NCBI GenBank assembly: GCA_019915015.1
Contig: JAHBBC010000005.1
Span: 2,046,001-2,110,000 of the forward strand
From: Auriscalpium vulgare
Lineage: Eukaryota > Basidiomycota > Agaricomycetes > Russulales > Auriscalpiaceae
Direction of reading: 5' to 3'
DNA length: 64,000 bases
Positions 52,491-63,368 of the stretch are shown here, one piece after another. A model generated the notes under the pieces. The model saw nothing but the letters and a program-made list of their open reading frames with translations. It did no database searches and had not been told where the DNA came from. The position numbers were made by a program, and so were the translations under genes. How positions within the stretch are numbered: position 1 is the stretch's first letter; every line of letters starts with the position of its first letter.

Positions 52491-53553
52491 TTACACATTG
52501 TGTGTGTTGTCAGAGACATCTTCGTGGTCCCACAGTTCACGGAAGATTCTACGAGCCCGGTCAGAACCCCGCCGCACCTGTGCGTCAATATCATACGCCC
52601 ATGGTTCAGGGCGCAGGCCGTTTCCATTCCTCTTCCTATAAACCAAACTCCCCTCTCTCGGCATGTACAGATGGTGACGCGGAAGGGCCAACCTTTCAGG
52701 ACGAAGTTGAGGGTCCCCTGCTATTTTATGCACACGTAAAACGAGAACACGTCGACCGCGATGCTCAGGAAGTGGTGAACGCTCAAGGGCGATGAGCGCT
52801 TGACCTAGGCTCGGGACGTCAGCAAGGATAACGTTTAGCAAAAGGTGACCGCGCACCAGAGTCCTGTGGCTGCAGGCTCCATTTGAGTGGGTTTTGCCAT
52901 GTCACGAACGCCATAGGTGTCCCGACGGCCAGGGTAATTATCTGTGTCGAGGCAAATTGGACCGGGAACGTCTCGCCGAGCCGCGTCACGCGGCGCATGT
53001 GCTTGCGGTGCTGATAGAGGCTGAGTTGCGCACCATGCAACTTTGACGCCAGTGCATCCATACGGACCCCTTCCTGCACGAGCAACGCACGGAAACCGGC
53101 TGCACGCGCTTGCATGGCGAGCACGATCCTCCGGAAGGACCACGGCTCGCCGCTGGGGAGCTCGAGGTCCGTGCCCTCCGCGAAGTGGCGCGGGTCTTTG
53201 CTGGTGAGGCGGAAGCGCACCTCGCACGATGGCGCGTGGAAGTAAAGGAAGCCGCGTGTATCCGTTGGAAATCTGGCATTGTTTCCCACCGAGTATGCGT
53301 AGGATATCGCGGCAACATTGCGAATCCGCGAGTTGTCCGCGAGGCACGCGTTGTACGTGACCCGATTGCGCCCAGAGAGGTCGATGAAGTCGGAGGGGAT
53401 GAGTTTGGAAGGGTCGAGTGTCTGGATGTAGAAGGGGGCGTGCCAGGTCTGCGAGAGGACGCGAGAGGCCATAAAAAATCTCCTTCTACACCACGGAGAC
53501 ACTGGGAACAGAGCAGTGGTAGCGTGCTGGCGTGCGTACAGCCTGAGGGCCAT
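52491..53553 (-). CDS. Orphan protein B (paralogue of 6748-7799)
   Basis: Exons 53553-52857 and 52804-52491 flank a 52-nt intron at exactly the same position as in gene A and give about 336 residues. Shared blocks: RRFFMASRV, QTLDPSKLIPSDFIDLSG, RFPTDTRGFLYFHAPS, EVRFRL, LELPSGEPWSFRR, AQLSLYQHRKHMRRVTRLG, then GQALIALERSPLPEHRGRRV, YDIDAQVRRG and LWDHED. Differences are mostly substitutions, plus a few small in-frame indels (for example ASKLHG versus SHG), which suggests both copies were under protein-level constraint after duplication. The basic N-terminus MALRLYARQHATTALFP could be a mitochondrial leader. No known domain. Function unknown. Confidence 0.7.
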
Positions 53554-53771
53554 AGCTGCGATAGCAATTAGCGTAAGACGATGAATGGGAGGATATTGAC
53601 TTCAAGTACCAGTGAGTGGCGGCAGATGCCGAGAGGGGTTGCCGGAATGGGCAGCCAAGCAAGAGTTGCTCTGCTCTGCGACACCGCGCCCTCGCTGCAG
53701 CTCTCGACGCCCCGGGCCCTCGCGGCCCACTCCTTCCCTCTTTCTCCCCGACCGTCCTCCTCCTTTCCGTC

Positions 53772-55801
53772 ATGACCTCGCAACACCATACAAACTCGAC
53801 CGCCAACCTCGTCGGCGTCCACTACCGCGTCGGCAAGAAGATCGGCGAGGGCTCGTTCGGTGTCATCTTCGAAGGTGCGCCCGCCCTCCAGTGGCCTGTG
53901 CGCCGTGCGGTGAAGTGTGGCTCACGTCCTGGGCGTTGTAGGCACCAACCTGCTCAACTCGCAGGCTGTGGCGATCAAGTTTGTGCGTATTTCTGCCCCG
54001 CCCTGCTCGGTGTTTGACCACTGCTCACGCGTCCCCATTTTATGCCCTCCTCCCATCCCACCGCCTTTCGTGTCGGCCCCCGTAGGAGCCCCGGAAAGCC
54101 GAAGCGCCCCAGCTCCGTGACGAGTGCCGCTCGTACCGCATACTCGCCGGATGCGGTACGTCACTCTGTGCTATTTCCAGCCTCAGCATCTGACCCGTGC
54201 CCGTGCGCGCCAGCCGGCATCCCGCAAATCTACCACTTTGGGCAGGAGGGCCTGCACAACATCCTCGTCATCGACCTGCTTGGCCCGAGTCTCGAGGACC
54301 TGTTCGACATGTGCGGCCGCAAGTTCTCCATAAAGACCGTGTGCATGGCTGCCCGGCAGATGGTGCGTATGGTGGCGTGTTTCGGACGCTGTCTGAAGCT
54401 GACCCCGGCGCGCGCAGCTCTCGCGCGTACAGACCATCCACGAGAAGAACCTCATCTATCGCGACATCAAGCCCGACAACTTCCTCATCGGCCGCCCCGG
54501 GACGAAGAACGCCAACGGTTCGCATGGTCTCTTCGTCTGTCTACCCCGCCCGCTCATCGTATCTCTGCGCCAGTTGTTCACGTTGTCGACTTTGGCATGG
54601 CAAAGCAGTACCGCGACCCCAAGACAAAGCAGCACATTCCGTACCGGGAGCGCAAGAGCCTGAGCGGAACAGCACGCTACATGAGCATCAACACCCATCT
54701 TGGCCGAGGTACGCGCATCATTCATCGCCTGCGCCTCAACCTTGTTTGTCTGGCATGATTGATTGAATGATGCATGTCTGTCAATCGCAGAACAATCACG
54801 GCGAGACGATCTCGAGTCGCTCGGGCACGTCTTCATGTACTTTCTGCGCGGCAGCTTGCCGTGGCAGGGCCTCAAGGCCGCGACTAACAAGCAGAAGTAC
54901 GAGAAGATCGGTGAGAAGAAGCAGACGACGGCAATCAAGGAGTTGTGCGAGGGTTTTCCTGGTTAGTCGGAGCCTCTTCCACCCCTGCCGGCTAAGCTGA
55001 CCCGTTGCCTGCAGAGGAGTTTGGCATATATTTGAACTATGTGCGGAAACTCGGCTTCGAGGAGACACCCGACTACGACTTTTTGCGGGAGCTATTTTCG
55101 AAGGTGCTCAAGAACAGCAATGAGGTGGAGGATGGCCTGTACGACTGGAACCTGCTGAACAGTGCGTATATGCGTTTGTATGTCTTGTGTATCCGCGCTG
55201 ACAGATCCTATCCTCATGCAGACGGCCGAGGATGGGAAGCGTCAACCGTACGTATTCCTTCGTACCTCCATGCACTGTCTCATGCCCATGATTTGTGTGT
55301 AGGGCAAGCAAAACCAGATCCTTTCAACAGCGCAAAACGCGGCTGCCCCAGGCCCGTCACCACAACCCGACCGCCGACGAGATCTGCAACGCCGGGAGTC
55401 CGAGCGGCGTCGGACATCACAAGTACGTTGCCCCTCCTCCTACTCGCACCCGCCCCTCACCACGACATGCACAGCTCCCACCCGCCCTCACGCCCGGCAG
55501 CAGCGCGATGCCCGGGCAGATCACGCCCCTCTCCGCTGCGGCGCACGTCAACGTGCCCGTGTCCGCGCGCGCGAATGCACAGCACCCGTATGCGCAGGCG
55601 GGGGGGACGGGCGCGTTCGACTACGCGCGCGACGATGCATACGGCGGCACGGGGCAGTATGGGCGGTCGTCGCCGATGGTGTCGACGGCCGCGCGGGCGG
55701 AGGCCGCGGCGGCGCGAGAGCGCGAGGCCGGCGTCGGGCAGGACGGCGAGGTCCCGCGGAAAGGCGGGCTGTGGAGCATCCTGACGTGCCGGTGCGCATG
55801 A
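53772..55801 (+). CDS. Casein kinase I (Yck/Cki1-type)
   Basis: Ser/Thr kinase of the CK1 family. ATG at 53772 gives [20 protein letters not shown]; the Gly-rich loop [14 protein letters not shown] is spliced to [13 protein letters not shown] with the ATP Lys. [30 protein letters not shown], the catalytic loop [12 protein letters not shown] near 54455-54490, and [13 protein letters not shown] (DFG) near 54580-54615 follow. Activation and CK1-signature segments are [19 protein letters not shown] and [19 protein letters not shown]. The kinase domain ends near [11 protein letters not shown], and a C-terminal tail rich in Gln, Pro and Ala ([20 protein letters not shown]) ends with [12 protein letters not shown] at 55801. 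Membrane-anchored yeast CK1s end in a double Cys for palmitoylation; here the cysteines are split as Cys-Arg-Cys-Ala. About nine introns, all consistent in frame within the kinase domain. Confidence 0.93.
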
Positions 55802-56645
55802 GCGACGTGGGGCATTGGTTGGCGTTTTCTTTATGGGCGGCGCGGTCTTGCCTGACACTGCTGTTTGCTATTCTGCGCGCCGCATCCTTTCCTAGGGTCT
55901 TGGTCGTCTTGCACTGGAGCTTTCCACCGTCATTCATTGTCACTAATTCCCCCGCCACCTTTCACGCATCTGTCTATATCATCTCTTCACGGTCTATAGC
56001 GTCTCCTTTTTAACGACTTGCGCCTTCACCACACGCTTTGCTACTTACTAGGCCAGTTATCTTTTTTGCTATTATACCCACTGTGATGCAGACATAGCTC
56101 GGCACAACGGCCCAAGTAGCCAGGTACCAAGGCCCGTGTCAAAGCCAATAGGTCACGATACTGCGATAATTGCATGCGCTGAAGCTGATATACAAATGAT
56201 ACCACCGGATTACGATGCTGCTACGATGCGGTGCATGATGCATCCAAGTCGCTGCGACTTCGCCAGCCGCACATGGATGCCTATTTATACGTCGCACTCC
56301 AATTTTTGGTTTTCGTTGAGCTGAGCGAGCTGAGCGTATCAAGCCACTCGCAGCGACAAACGCGAACACATCTGGTAATACATGGAATTGGCATATGAAT
56401 CATAGCAGAAAGACCCGACATACAAAGAGCTAGTACAACAGAGAAACAGGTAGAGTGCGACAGCATAATCAGTTGCGAAAGCGATACGTGCTAAAACAGT
56501 GCGAAAGAGTTGTGCGTGCCCGAACCCAGAAGGAAATCCACGATGCATTGAAAATATCCTTGTGCATCCAAATTGCGTAGTAGCATGTGAAGTCCGATCG
56601 AAGCCACGGTGAGCCTAGTCCGAAGAACCGCCTGGATCCAAAAAG
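55802..56645. other. Intergenic stretch, no gene seen
   Basis: About 840 bp between the CK1 stop and the stop of the minus-strand gene at 56646. Holds both 3' ends. No conserved frame, repeat or RNA gene recognised. Confidence 0.4.
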
Positions 56646-58597
56646 TCAGTCAGATATCTGGACAGAGATATCAAAGCGTCGGGACTCACAGAGGCTCACG
56701 CTGTCTTCCGACCGCGAATTTGCCTCAGGCATCGGCGTAGTGAACCGACTGACCTCCTCCTGCGCCCTGCGGTGGCGGCTCTCGGAATGGCGCTCCCCGC
56801 GCTCGGAGCCGGCGTACGAGTGCGCATCGTCGTAGTACGACTCGCGCGGACGCACACTGCGCGGCGTGCGCCCGTGCGGCTCGTGCTCGGGATGACGCTG
56901 CCTTTTTGAGTGCGTGTGGGAGGCCGACGATTCGGCGTGCGAAGGCGGGGGTGGGGGCGGCATCGGGGCGCTGGACGGGGCGGGGGCTGCGTAGGCATGG
57001 GGTGGCGGCTGTTGCGGCGGCTGCGGATTGGGATACTGAGCCGGTTGAGAAGATGACCCCGCAAATTGAGGTGGAGGACCATGTTGCTGGTCAGGGCCCG
57101 GCGGCGGCATGTATCCTCCTGTGGCGCCATTAGATTGGCTCGAAATTAGGAGGTAGTACTGTTAACGCACCATGATAGCCTTCATAATCATATCCATAAT
57201 TGTTGTCGTAGTTATGCCACGGCTTGCGATAGCCACCATTGTTGTAGTTGTGGTAGTATCCGCCCCGACCGCGCCAGTTATAACCGCGAAACGCTCCGCG
57301 CCCACGTCCGCGCCCTCGGTACTGTCAACCACGACGAAGGTCATGAGTCGGTGATGAAAGGAGAAGGGGTAGGAGGACTGACACCTGAGTTATCCCATCG
57401 GTTGTTCCACTCGCCGTCACGATGGTATGGGCGCTGGCCTTGCTGCTCGCCTTGGGGCGGCTGTGCCGGTGGGTGGCTCCATGAAGCCTCGCCGTCGCCT
57501 TGTGGGTTCTTGGACGGTGAAACTGGAGGCGCGGTTTCTGACGGTGGTGGGGTATGGTCGCGCGAATCGTCGGTTATGGACCCCCGATAGTCGCGCAGGT
57601 CAGCAATCTCCTCGTGGATCATCTCGATGTCTCCTGTAATCTTGCGGAGAGATTCATCGACAAGGTCGACGCGGCTAGACAGCTGCTCCACGATGCGTTT
57701 CTCCATGTCGGTCAGTCGCTTCTCCATGTCGGCAGCGCGCTTCTCGCTGTATTTCTCGACGTCACTCAGGCGCTTGGACAGCTTGTTGTTTTGACTGTCG
57801 TTCGCCACCATGCGCGTGTGTACGGTGTGATTCAAGGCTTTCACTGCATCAAGTAGTTGATCTATGCGAGGGTCTGGGGGAATGACTGCGGGTGGGTGAT
57901 AATCTGGCGCGCGAGTAGGGGTAGCAGTGGTGGAGCTCGGAGGAACGACTTGGCTGATCTCCATGCTTCGGGTCTCCTTGTTCTTGGTCGGGATGGATGC
58001 TGCAGGAGTGGGAGGTGATGCTTTCAAAGGTTTTGGGTCCAACTGAGAGTGCGCCACACTTGGTCAATACACAGACGACGCCGGCAAAGCACCAGGGCAC
58101 GTACCTTCGTCGGGATGGATGCTGCAGGGGTGGGAAGTGATGCTTTCAAAGGTTTTGGGTCCAACTGCGAGTGCGCCACACTTGGTCAATACAAAGACGA
58201 CGCCGGCAAAGCACCAGGGACACGTACCTTGCGCTTCCTCTTTGGCGGTCCGACACGTGAAGTAGCCTGCGGAACTGCGACAAAGTCGAGCGTCGTGATT
58301 TTCCTCTTCCGCCCGGAGATGGTGTCGGCGATGGAGCTCGAGGTGGGGGGAACGTGAGAGGTCGCCTTGGGCTTAGGCGCCGGCGCCGGCGGCTTCACAG
58401 CAGGCTCTGCTGATATTACTTTAGATCGCGCTTCACAATGAAAGGTACTGCGACGTACCCTCTTTCCTCACAGGTGAAGCCGGCTCGTGCACCAAAGTAT
58501 TAGTATCGGAGTGAGTCGCAATATCGGAAAGAGGAGACTCGTCGCGCGCGGTGAGGGGTAAGGGATCCTGAGGACCATCCCAGGTTGTGTTGTCCAT
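56646..58597 (-). CDS. Coiled-coil, RGG-box and proline-rich protein with a duplicated exon
   Basis: Start at 58597 (MDNTTWDGPQDPLPLTARDE). Exon 2 encodes KPPAPAPKPKATSHVPPTSS and SGRKRKITTLDFVAVPQ and ends in the basic PPKRKRK. Two near-identical 20-residue exons follow (LDPKPLKAS-L/P-PTPAASIPTK at 58164-58105 and from 58042). Then an acidic/Pro region leads into a coiled coil (LLDAVKALNHTVHTRM ... LSKRLSDVEKYSEKRAADME, KRLTDMEKRIVEQLSSRVDL, SLRKITGDIEMIHEEIADL) near 57600-57860. After an intron an RGG/YGG-rich exon (YRGRGRGRGAFRGYNWRGRG, then YYHNYNNGGYRKPW) occupies 57320-57180, and finally a Pro/Gln/His-rich exon with SKRQRHPEHEPHGRTPRSVR and a Ser/Glu end, stop at 56646 (or slightly earlier by another intron). 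RNA-binding through the RGG box is plausible, nuclear location likely from basic clusters. No named family. Confidence 0.65.
57983..58227 (-). repeat. Tandem duplication of one exon plus its intron (about 122 bp each)
   Basis: Unit 1 (58105-58227) contains a 63-nt intron and a 60-nt exon; unit 2 (57983-58104) contains a 62-nt intron and the same start of exon. The exon length of 60 nt is a multiple of three and phase 0, so inclusion of the extra exon keeps frame, adding 20 residues. The two units differ at only a handful of bases, including one exon change that turns Pro to Leu. Confidence 0.92.
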
Positions 58598-58648
58598 GAT
58601 GATATTGGGAGGAGACTGGGTATGAGGGGGCAGCGCGGCGGTACGCTA

Positions 58649-61035
58649 CTACAAGGATACAAGGACCGGTCCTTTTATCAGTGGCGTTCGAGGCGGGGAA
58701 GAACAAGAACTCGCCAAAGAGATACTCGGCTGTGCCTGGTCATACCACCCTGGTTTAATATACACAGCGTTGATAGGCTGACACGACGGGAACGTGGTCG
58801 CGGCGATGGCGAGGCGGAGACCCATCAGATTGGCAACTCCGTCACCTGACTTTTCGGCGTTTACCAGACGATTCCTGTTGTCAGAAAACGATTTCTTCTG
58901 CGCTATGTGAAATCTGTGCCAGTAATCGTGGGTCTTCGTCGTCTCGTGCGCTGGGACGGCTTGAGAAGAGTGGATCCCCCTTTCCGCGAGGTGAATGAAA
59001 CACGTGCCACGATGGCACCTAGTACACAGCAAATACTCTGTCGCAGGGATTGTATGCGCGCTTTCACAACGGCCTTCCCTAAGCTGGACAATGCATGAGG
59101 GAAGAAATCGATTGACAGATCTACTGTCGGCGGCAATTACCTTGATTGATGAGCGCCATCGATGAATAACGTACGCCGCCTGAAAAAGGCCTGTGAATTC
59201 CTCCGACTGAAGGTCCGCGCTGTGCAACGTGTCAGCCTCGTTGCATGCCGCTCACAATAATGAAAGCGCATAATGATAACCCGGACCCGAAGAACATCAG
59301 AACGCACCTAGTCTGGCATTCTTGAAATCGTTCCACGCCTACGCTTTTGAGCGCGCGCACCGCGCGGTTGTAGTTCTCCAACAGGACGTCGTGGGACCAG
59401 AGCTGCACAGGCTTCATAGAGGCGCACCGGCATGTACGACCCTCCGCATAGCATCCAGCACAGATATGGACAGCCTCGTGGCCAGTATCGCTGCCGGGTG
59501 GCGGTGGCGGGGCACAGTCGTGGCACATGAAGAAGCTCAGGAAGATATCGGCTCCACAAAAGTCACAGGTGTATGCATGTGCACAGTAGCCGCCATCCGA
59601 GTACGTCTCCCGGTCGAATTCCGCCACCAGGCGAATGGGCACCTCGGGACCGGAATAAAACTCATCGATCATGATAGTGCCGAACAACTCCAGGAGAGTG
59701 TCCGTTTCGGCAGCGATGTCCGCGGTCGTGCGACTGAGAAAGAACACAGCATTGATGGTGAGACAGATAAGGGATAATGAGGATAGGAACCGAGGGCTAC
59801 TCACCTAGGATCTGTGTCCTTGGGTACGCCGAACTGAGAGGCGGCCCCTCTTCTTGCCTCCAGCTGCCCTGTGTGATGCAGAAGAGTATGGTGGATGGTA
59901 GACTTGATGCGATACACCTCAGGCCGACATACACTGAGAGACGTGAGCGAAACGTGCGCCATAACCCAGGCTGACAGCCCTACGTACCGCCGATAAATGG
60001 GAAGTTCATGCCGCAGTGCAACTGCGGCACCCTTTACCGTCATACGGGACCACGACATTTTCAGTGTGAGCCCACCGCGGTTGACGACCTGGTGGCAGCT
60101 TCTCGGCGGGACCAACACGAAGTCCCCTACTTTCTGCTCGGCTACGAAAACTTCGAATGGTGCTTTTGCCAGTTCCTCGAGGGTGATCGTGTGGCTCTCC
60201 CAGTCGATCTCGTGCCCTAAGTATTGGAAGTGACGGGCCACAGCTGGCGCATCATTGGATTTTGTCATGAACCAGAAGGAGGATGCGCCTTCTTCCGTGT
60301 AGCACATGAGGTTGTGCCCTGAGGACGCGCACAAGTCTTTATGGCATGCCGTGAACGTGTCCCCGATGCCCAGGTAGCACATCAGGGTTTCAACTCGGAC
60401 CTACATAGGTGACTCAGGACATATCCTTGGAGATGATGAGAGGACGCACGGGTTGTGGAAGGTACTTCATGATGTCATTCGAGCCCTCCGGGCAGAGCAT
60501 CTCGGGGATCGTCCCCCCGGTCGATAACCAATCTCGCCAATTTTCGGGACACTGGATGTCCTTGGCGTAAAGTCGCTCAGTTTCTGTCCGAATTGAGGTA
60601 CTCAACGGGTGGATCGTGGGCTGTTTGCAATTGACATATACCTTCCTGAGAAGCAGACGGATTTGCTGCTTGAGACCGTGACACAAAATCGGCCAGCGAG
60701 ATGACTCTGTCTGTCCCGTCGTGGACGTTACGGACGGACAATTCTAAACCAATCATGATTGAGCCTCATGCATGACATGGTGGCGAAACATACAAACACG
60801 CACCTTGATTCGCGTGCTGTTTGAACCACTCTATGTCAAACATACCCGAGGGCCAGCCCGGTTCTTTGTGTAAGTCTTCAATGATCAGAGGTATGCCCGC
60901 GTTTTCGTAAGACCGTATGCTGCCCTCGAGCCCCGCATCAGTGGACAATACTCGCTGGATGGGGGAGAAGTTGGGGTGCGAGAGTAATTCATCGATGTTC
61001 AATTGCACAGATGATACAGTTCCTGTTCGTGCCAT
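58649..61035 (-). CDS. JmjC-domain protein with cysteine-rich C-terminal region
   Basis: Putative Fe(II)/2-oxoglutarate oxygenase of the JmjC family, commonly histone or protein demethylases/hydroxylases. Start at 61035: MARTGTVSSVQLNIDELLSH; then SYENAGIPLIIEDLHKEPGW typical before JmjC domains; CPENWRDWLSTGGTIPEMLC and DIMKYLPQPVRP near 60430-60560. The core MCYLGIGDTFTACHKDLCAS near 60320-60382 gives the His-x-Asp iron pair (HKD), SSGHNLMCYTEEGASSFWFM follows, and VGDFVLVPPRSCHQVVNRGG near 60070-60130 supplies the distal His. The downstream half holds a ZZ-like zinc-binding cluster (CDFCGADIFLSFFMCHDC ... HICAGCYAEGRTCRC, 59410-59580) and another CTRCHRGTCFIHL (59010-59060). The C-terminal exons after THDYWHRF are uncertain; the stop I give, 58649, is only 51 bp from the next gene start. 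Confidence 0.75.
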
Positions 61036-61388
61036 GGATGAAGTCCGCAAGATAAGACTGAACGCCTAGAGAGTTGTTCCACGGACACGCTAAGTATGCA
61101 GTCATGCTCAGCGCCAGGGTGCGATGTCGAGTTTGACACTCACATGTCATAAACTAAGCAAGAGTTTTGGGATAACGCGTTGCAAGAGCAAATATTTTCT
61201 CTGAAGTCGGCCACGAGGACTGGAATGTGGTGGGAGCGAGGTTGAGTTCTTGGCCGTTGACTCGCCGCAGTGGAAGCGCTGAATCGCGACCGTCACGCGA
61301 TTGTCACACTGTGAAGACGCGTCGGCAGCCGCCGCCGCCGCTCGCCCGAATTATTTCTTTGCTCAGACCACCATCCCGTCCATCCTCG
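61036..61388. promoter_or_regulatory. Divergent region between JmjC gene and RING gene
   Basis: 353 bp separating the minus-strand JmjC start from the plus-strand RING start, thus holding both promoters. No specific motif can be named. Confidence 0.4.
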
Positions 61389-62967
61389 ATGTCGCACACA
61401 TCCAGCTCGCAAGTCAGCTTGGACTTCTGGGAGTTCGTCACTTGCGGGCGATGTCATCTACCATTCTCGCCCAATTCGTCGGCCCCTCCGCCCGTGCCGT
61501 TCTGGCTCACAGAATGTAGCCATGTCGTCTGCAACAACCATCTCAGTGCGTGCATCGTATACGCCGTCCCCTAATTACTCTTATATTTCTTGTCGTAGAT
61601 CCGGACCAGTCGTGTCCTGTGTGCGGCACTCAGCAGATCCAGATGATTCCTCTCCAGCGCGAGCCAGAGGCGAGGCTCAAACTTCGACTCTCCTGTACTT
61701 GCTAACGAGCACCTCTTTACAGATGGAGGAGCCTATGTCACAGTGGTTCTGCTCTCTGCCGCACACCATCGATGCTATCGCGAATGCTGCGAAGGTTAGC
61801 GCTCACTCGTCGTATGCGGAGCTCACCTCTAGGATGTGGCCTTTGTTAGTTCCAGCAAGACATGATGGCGTCGCTCGTCCGATTCTACAAGGCGAAATAC
61901 CATCAACTACGTACCGTGGCGGAGCGATATAGAGCTGAGGCACTCGAAGTGAAGACGTTGAGACAGTAAGTGGCCTGGCCGTCTGACCGTCGCGATCACT
62001 CAAGCCATCGCTGTCGTAGGACCGTTGAGCAACAGAGGGAAGAAATCGAGCAACTCCGCCGGTACGCTCCATCGGACGGCCAGGAACCATCCAATTTACC
62101 AAATATCCATGGCAAGCGCCGCATGGTTGACGCATATATGCAAGTCTTGTCCCGTGTACGCATCGGCTTGTTCTCACAATCACTCAGGAGCGGTGATCCC
62201 CAGTCGTATTCAAGTCCTCGTTCCGCCATGACCCCTCTTGGCCCCACCAGGCTGACGCTGCCCGCGAGCCATCAACAGCCTGTTTTTGGTGCGCAAGGTG
62301 GGGGAAGCGATGGGTTAGACGGCTTCCCTACGCAATCAGAACGACCTGGGTCTAGTCGCTTCATGCAGTATGTGCTGCATTCCCCTGCTTGTCAGGTTCA
62401 TATTCGAGCTCCGTGTTCGTTCGTGGTAGGCAGTTCACATATGCTCCACCTCGAACACCACGACAGCAAGGGGACGTACCTCAGCTTCAGTCGCAAAATG
62501 CTACGCCTCGACGGCAATTCCAGGCGATGCCTCCCCCTCCGACGCCAACGGCACGGCAAAATCCCAAAGGCTTCCGACCAGCCATCCAGCAGCAGGCGCA
62601 AGCATCCTCGTCGCACACGCGCCTTCCCCGTAATTCGAATCACCCTCAAGCTCCCGCACAGCCTCCTCGTTTCTTCGCCACGACCTCAGGAACTCAGTCA
62701 CTACCTCAGACGGCGGACAATCGTCGAGTGTCTACTGCGACTGCGTCAAATCGCCCGCTGGCTCAGGCGCGGACGTCGACGTCCCAATCTCGTACTCAGG
62801 CAACATCAGGCACTCGCTTCGTTCCTCAGACGCCTTCTGGCACAAACCGCTTCGGTCCGCCTGTGGCAGCGGGATCTCGAGCAACATCGCGGGCGAACAA
62901 AGGTGAGGCTGGACTGTCTTTTGGAACTCAGAGGGCTCCTTTTCGTCCTGGAGGTCAGACAGGTTGA
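61389..62967 (+). CDS. RING finger/coiled-coil protein, HEI10/Zip3-like
   Basis: The start 61389 gives MSHTSSSQVSLDFWEFVTCG. The N-terminal RING reads CGRCHLPF ... LTECSHVVCNNHL, spliced to NPDQSCPVCGTQQIQMIPL: C-x2-C, C-x-H, C-x2-H and C-x2-C, with His instead of the more usual Cys at the sixth ligand. MEEPMSQWFCSLPHTID follows, then a coiled coil (MMASLVRFYKAKYHQLRTVA, ERYRAEALEVKTLRQ, EQQREEIEQL) and a long Ser/Pro/Gln/Arg-rich tail to 62967. RING at the N-terminus, coiled coil, then a basic Ser-rich tail is the layout of the Zip3/HEI10/RNF212 group of SUMO or ubiquitin ligases that designate meiotic crossovers. I base the assignment on this layout and on the IQMIPL-type segment after the RING; another small RING family is possible. 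About six introns. Confidence 0.6.
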
Positions 62968-63368
62968 GTCGGGTTGCGAGGGATCTGTACTAGTATGCTA
63001 CGTTCATTGTTCTAGTTGGGCTGGGAGATATATCCGTCTGCTCTGCATTGCTTTCTGTGTTTGTGCCACTCAGTCTCCCTTTCGGGTCGTTCTCCGTGCT
63101 ACGCGATCCTCGTCTCATAGCTGAAGTTGGTCGTTGCTGCATGCACCACTTCAATATCACCCGAGATGTACACCATAGACCGGGGCTCCATGCATGCTGC
63201 CCGAATAGAGCATATACTTTGGACGCTGCGGCATGTCTCGTAGAAACTCAGCGCCGGCCATCCTATCAAGAAGACGCATCTTTGAGTACATGAGTTGTAA
63301 GTTGCTGTCTAGCCAGTATGTCGATTGTCCGACTCTATCTCAGGTTGGTGAATCCACCTGCCCGTTAT
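62968..63368. other. Intergenic stretch, no gene seen
   Basis: Convergent 3' ends of the RING gene (plus) and the SDR gene (minus). No recognised coding segment. Confidence 0.4.
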
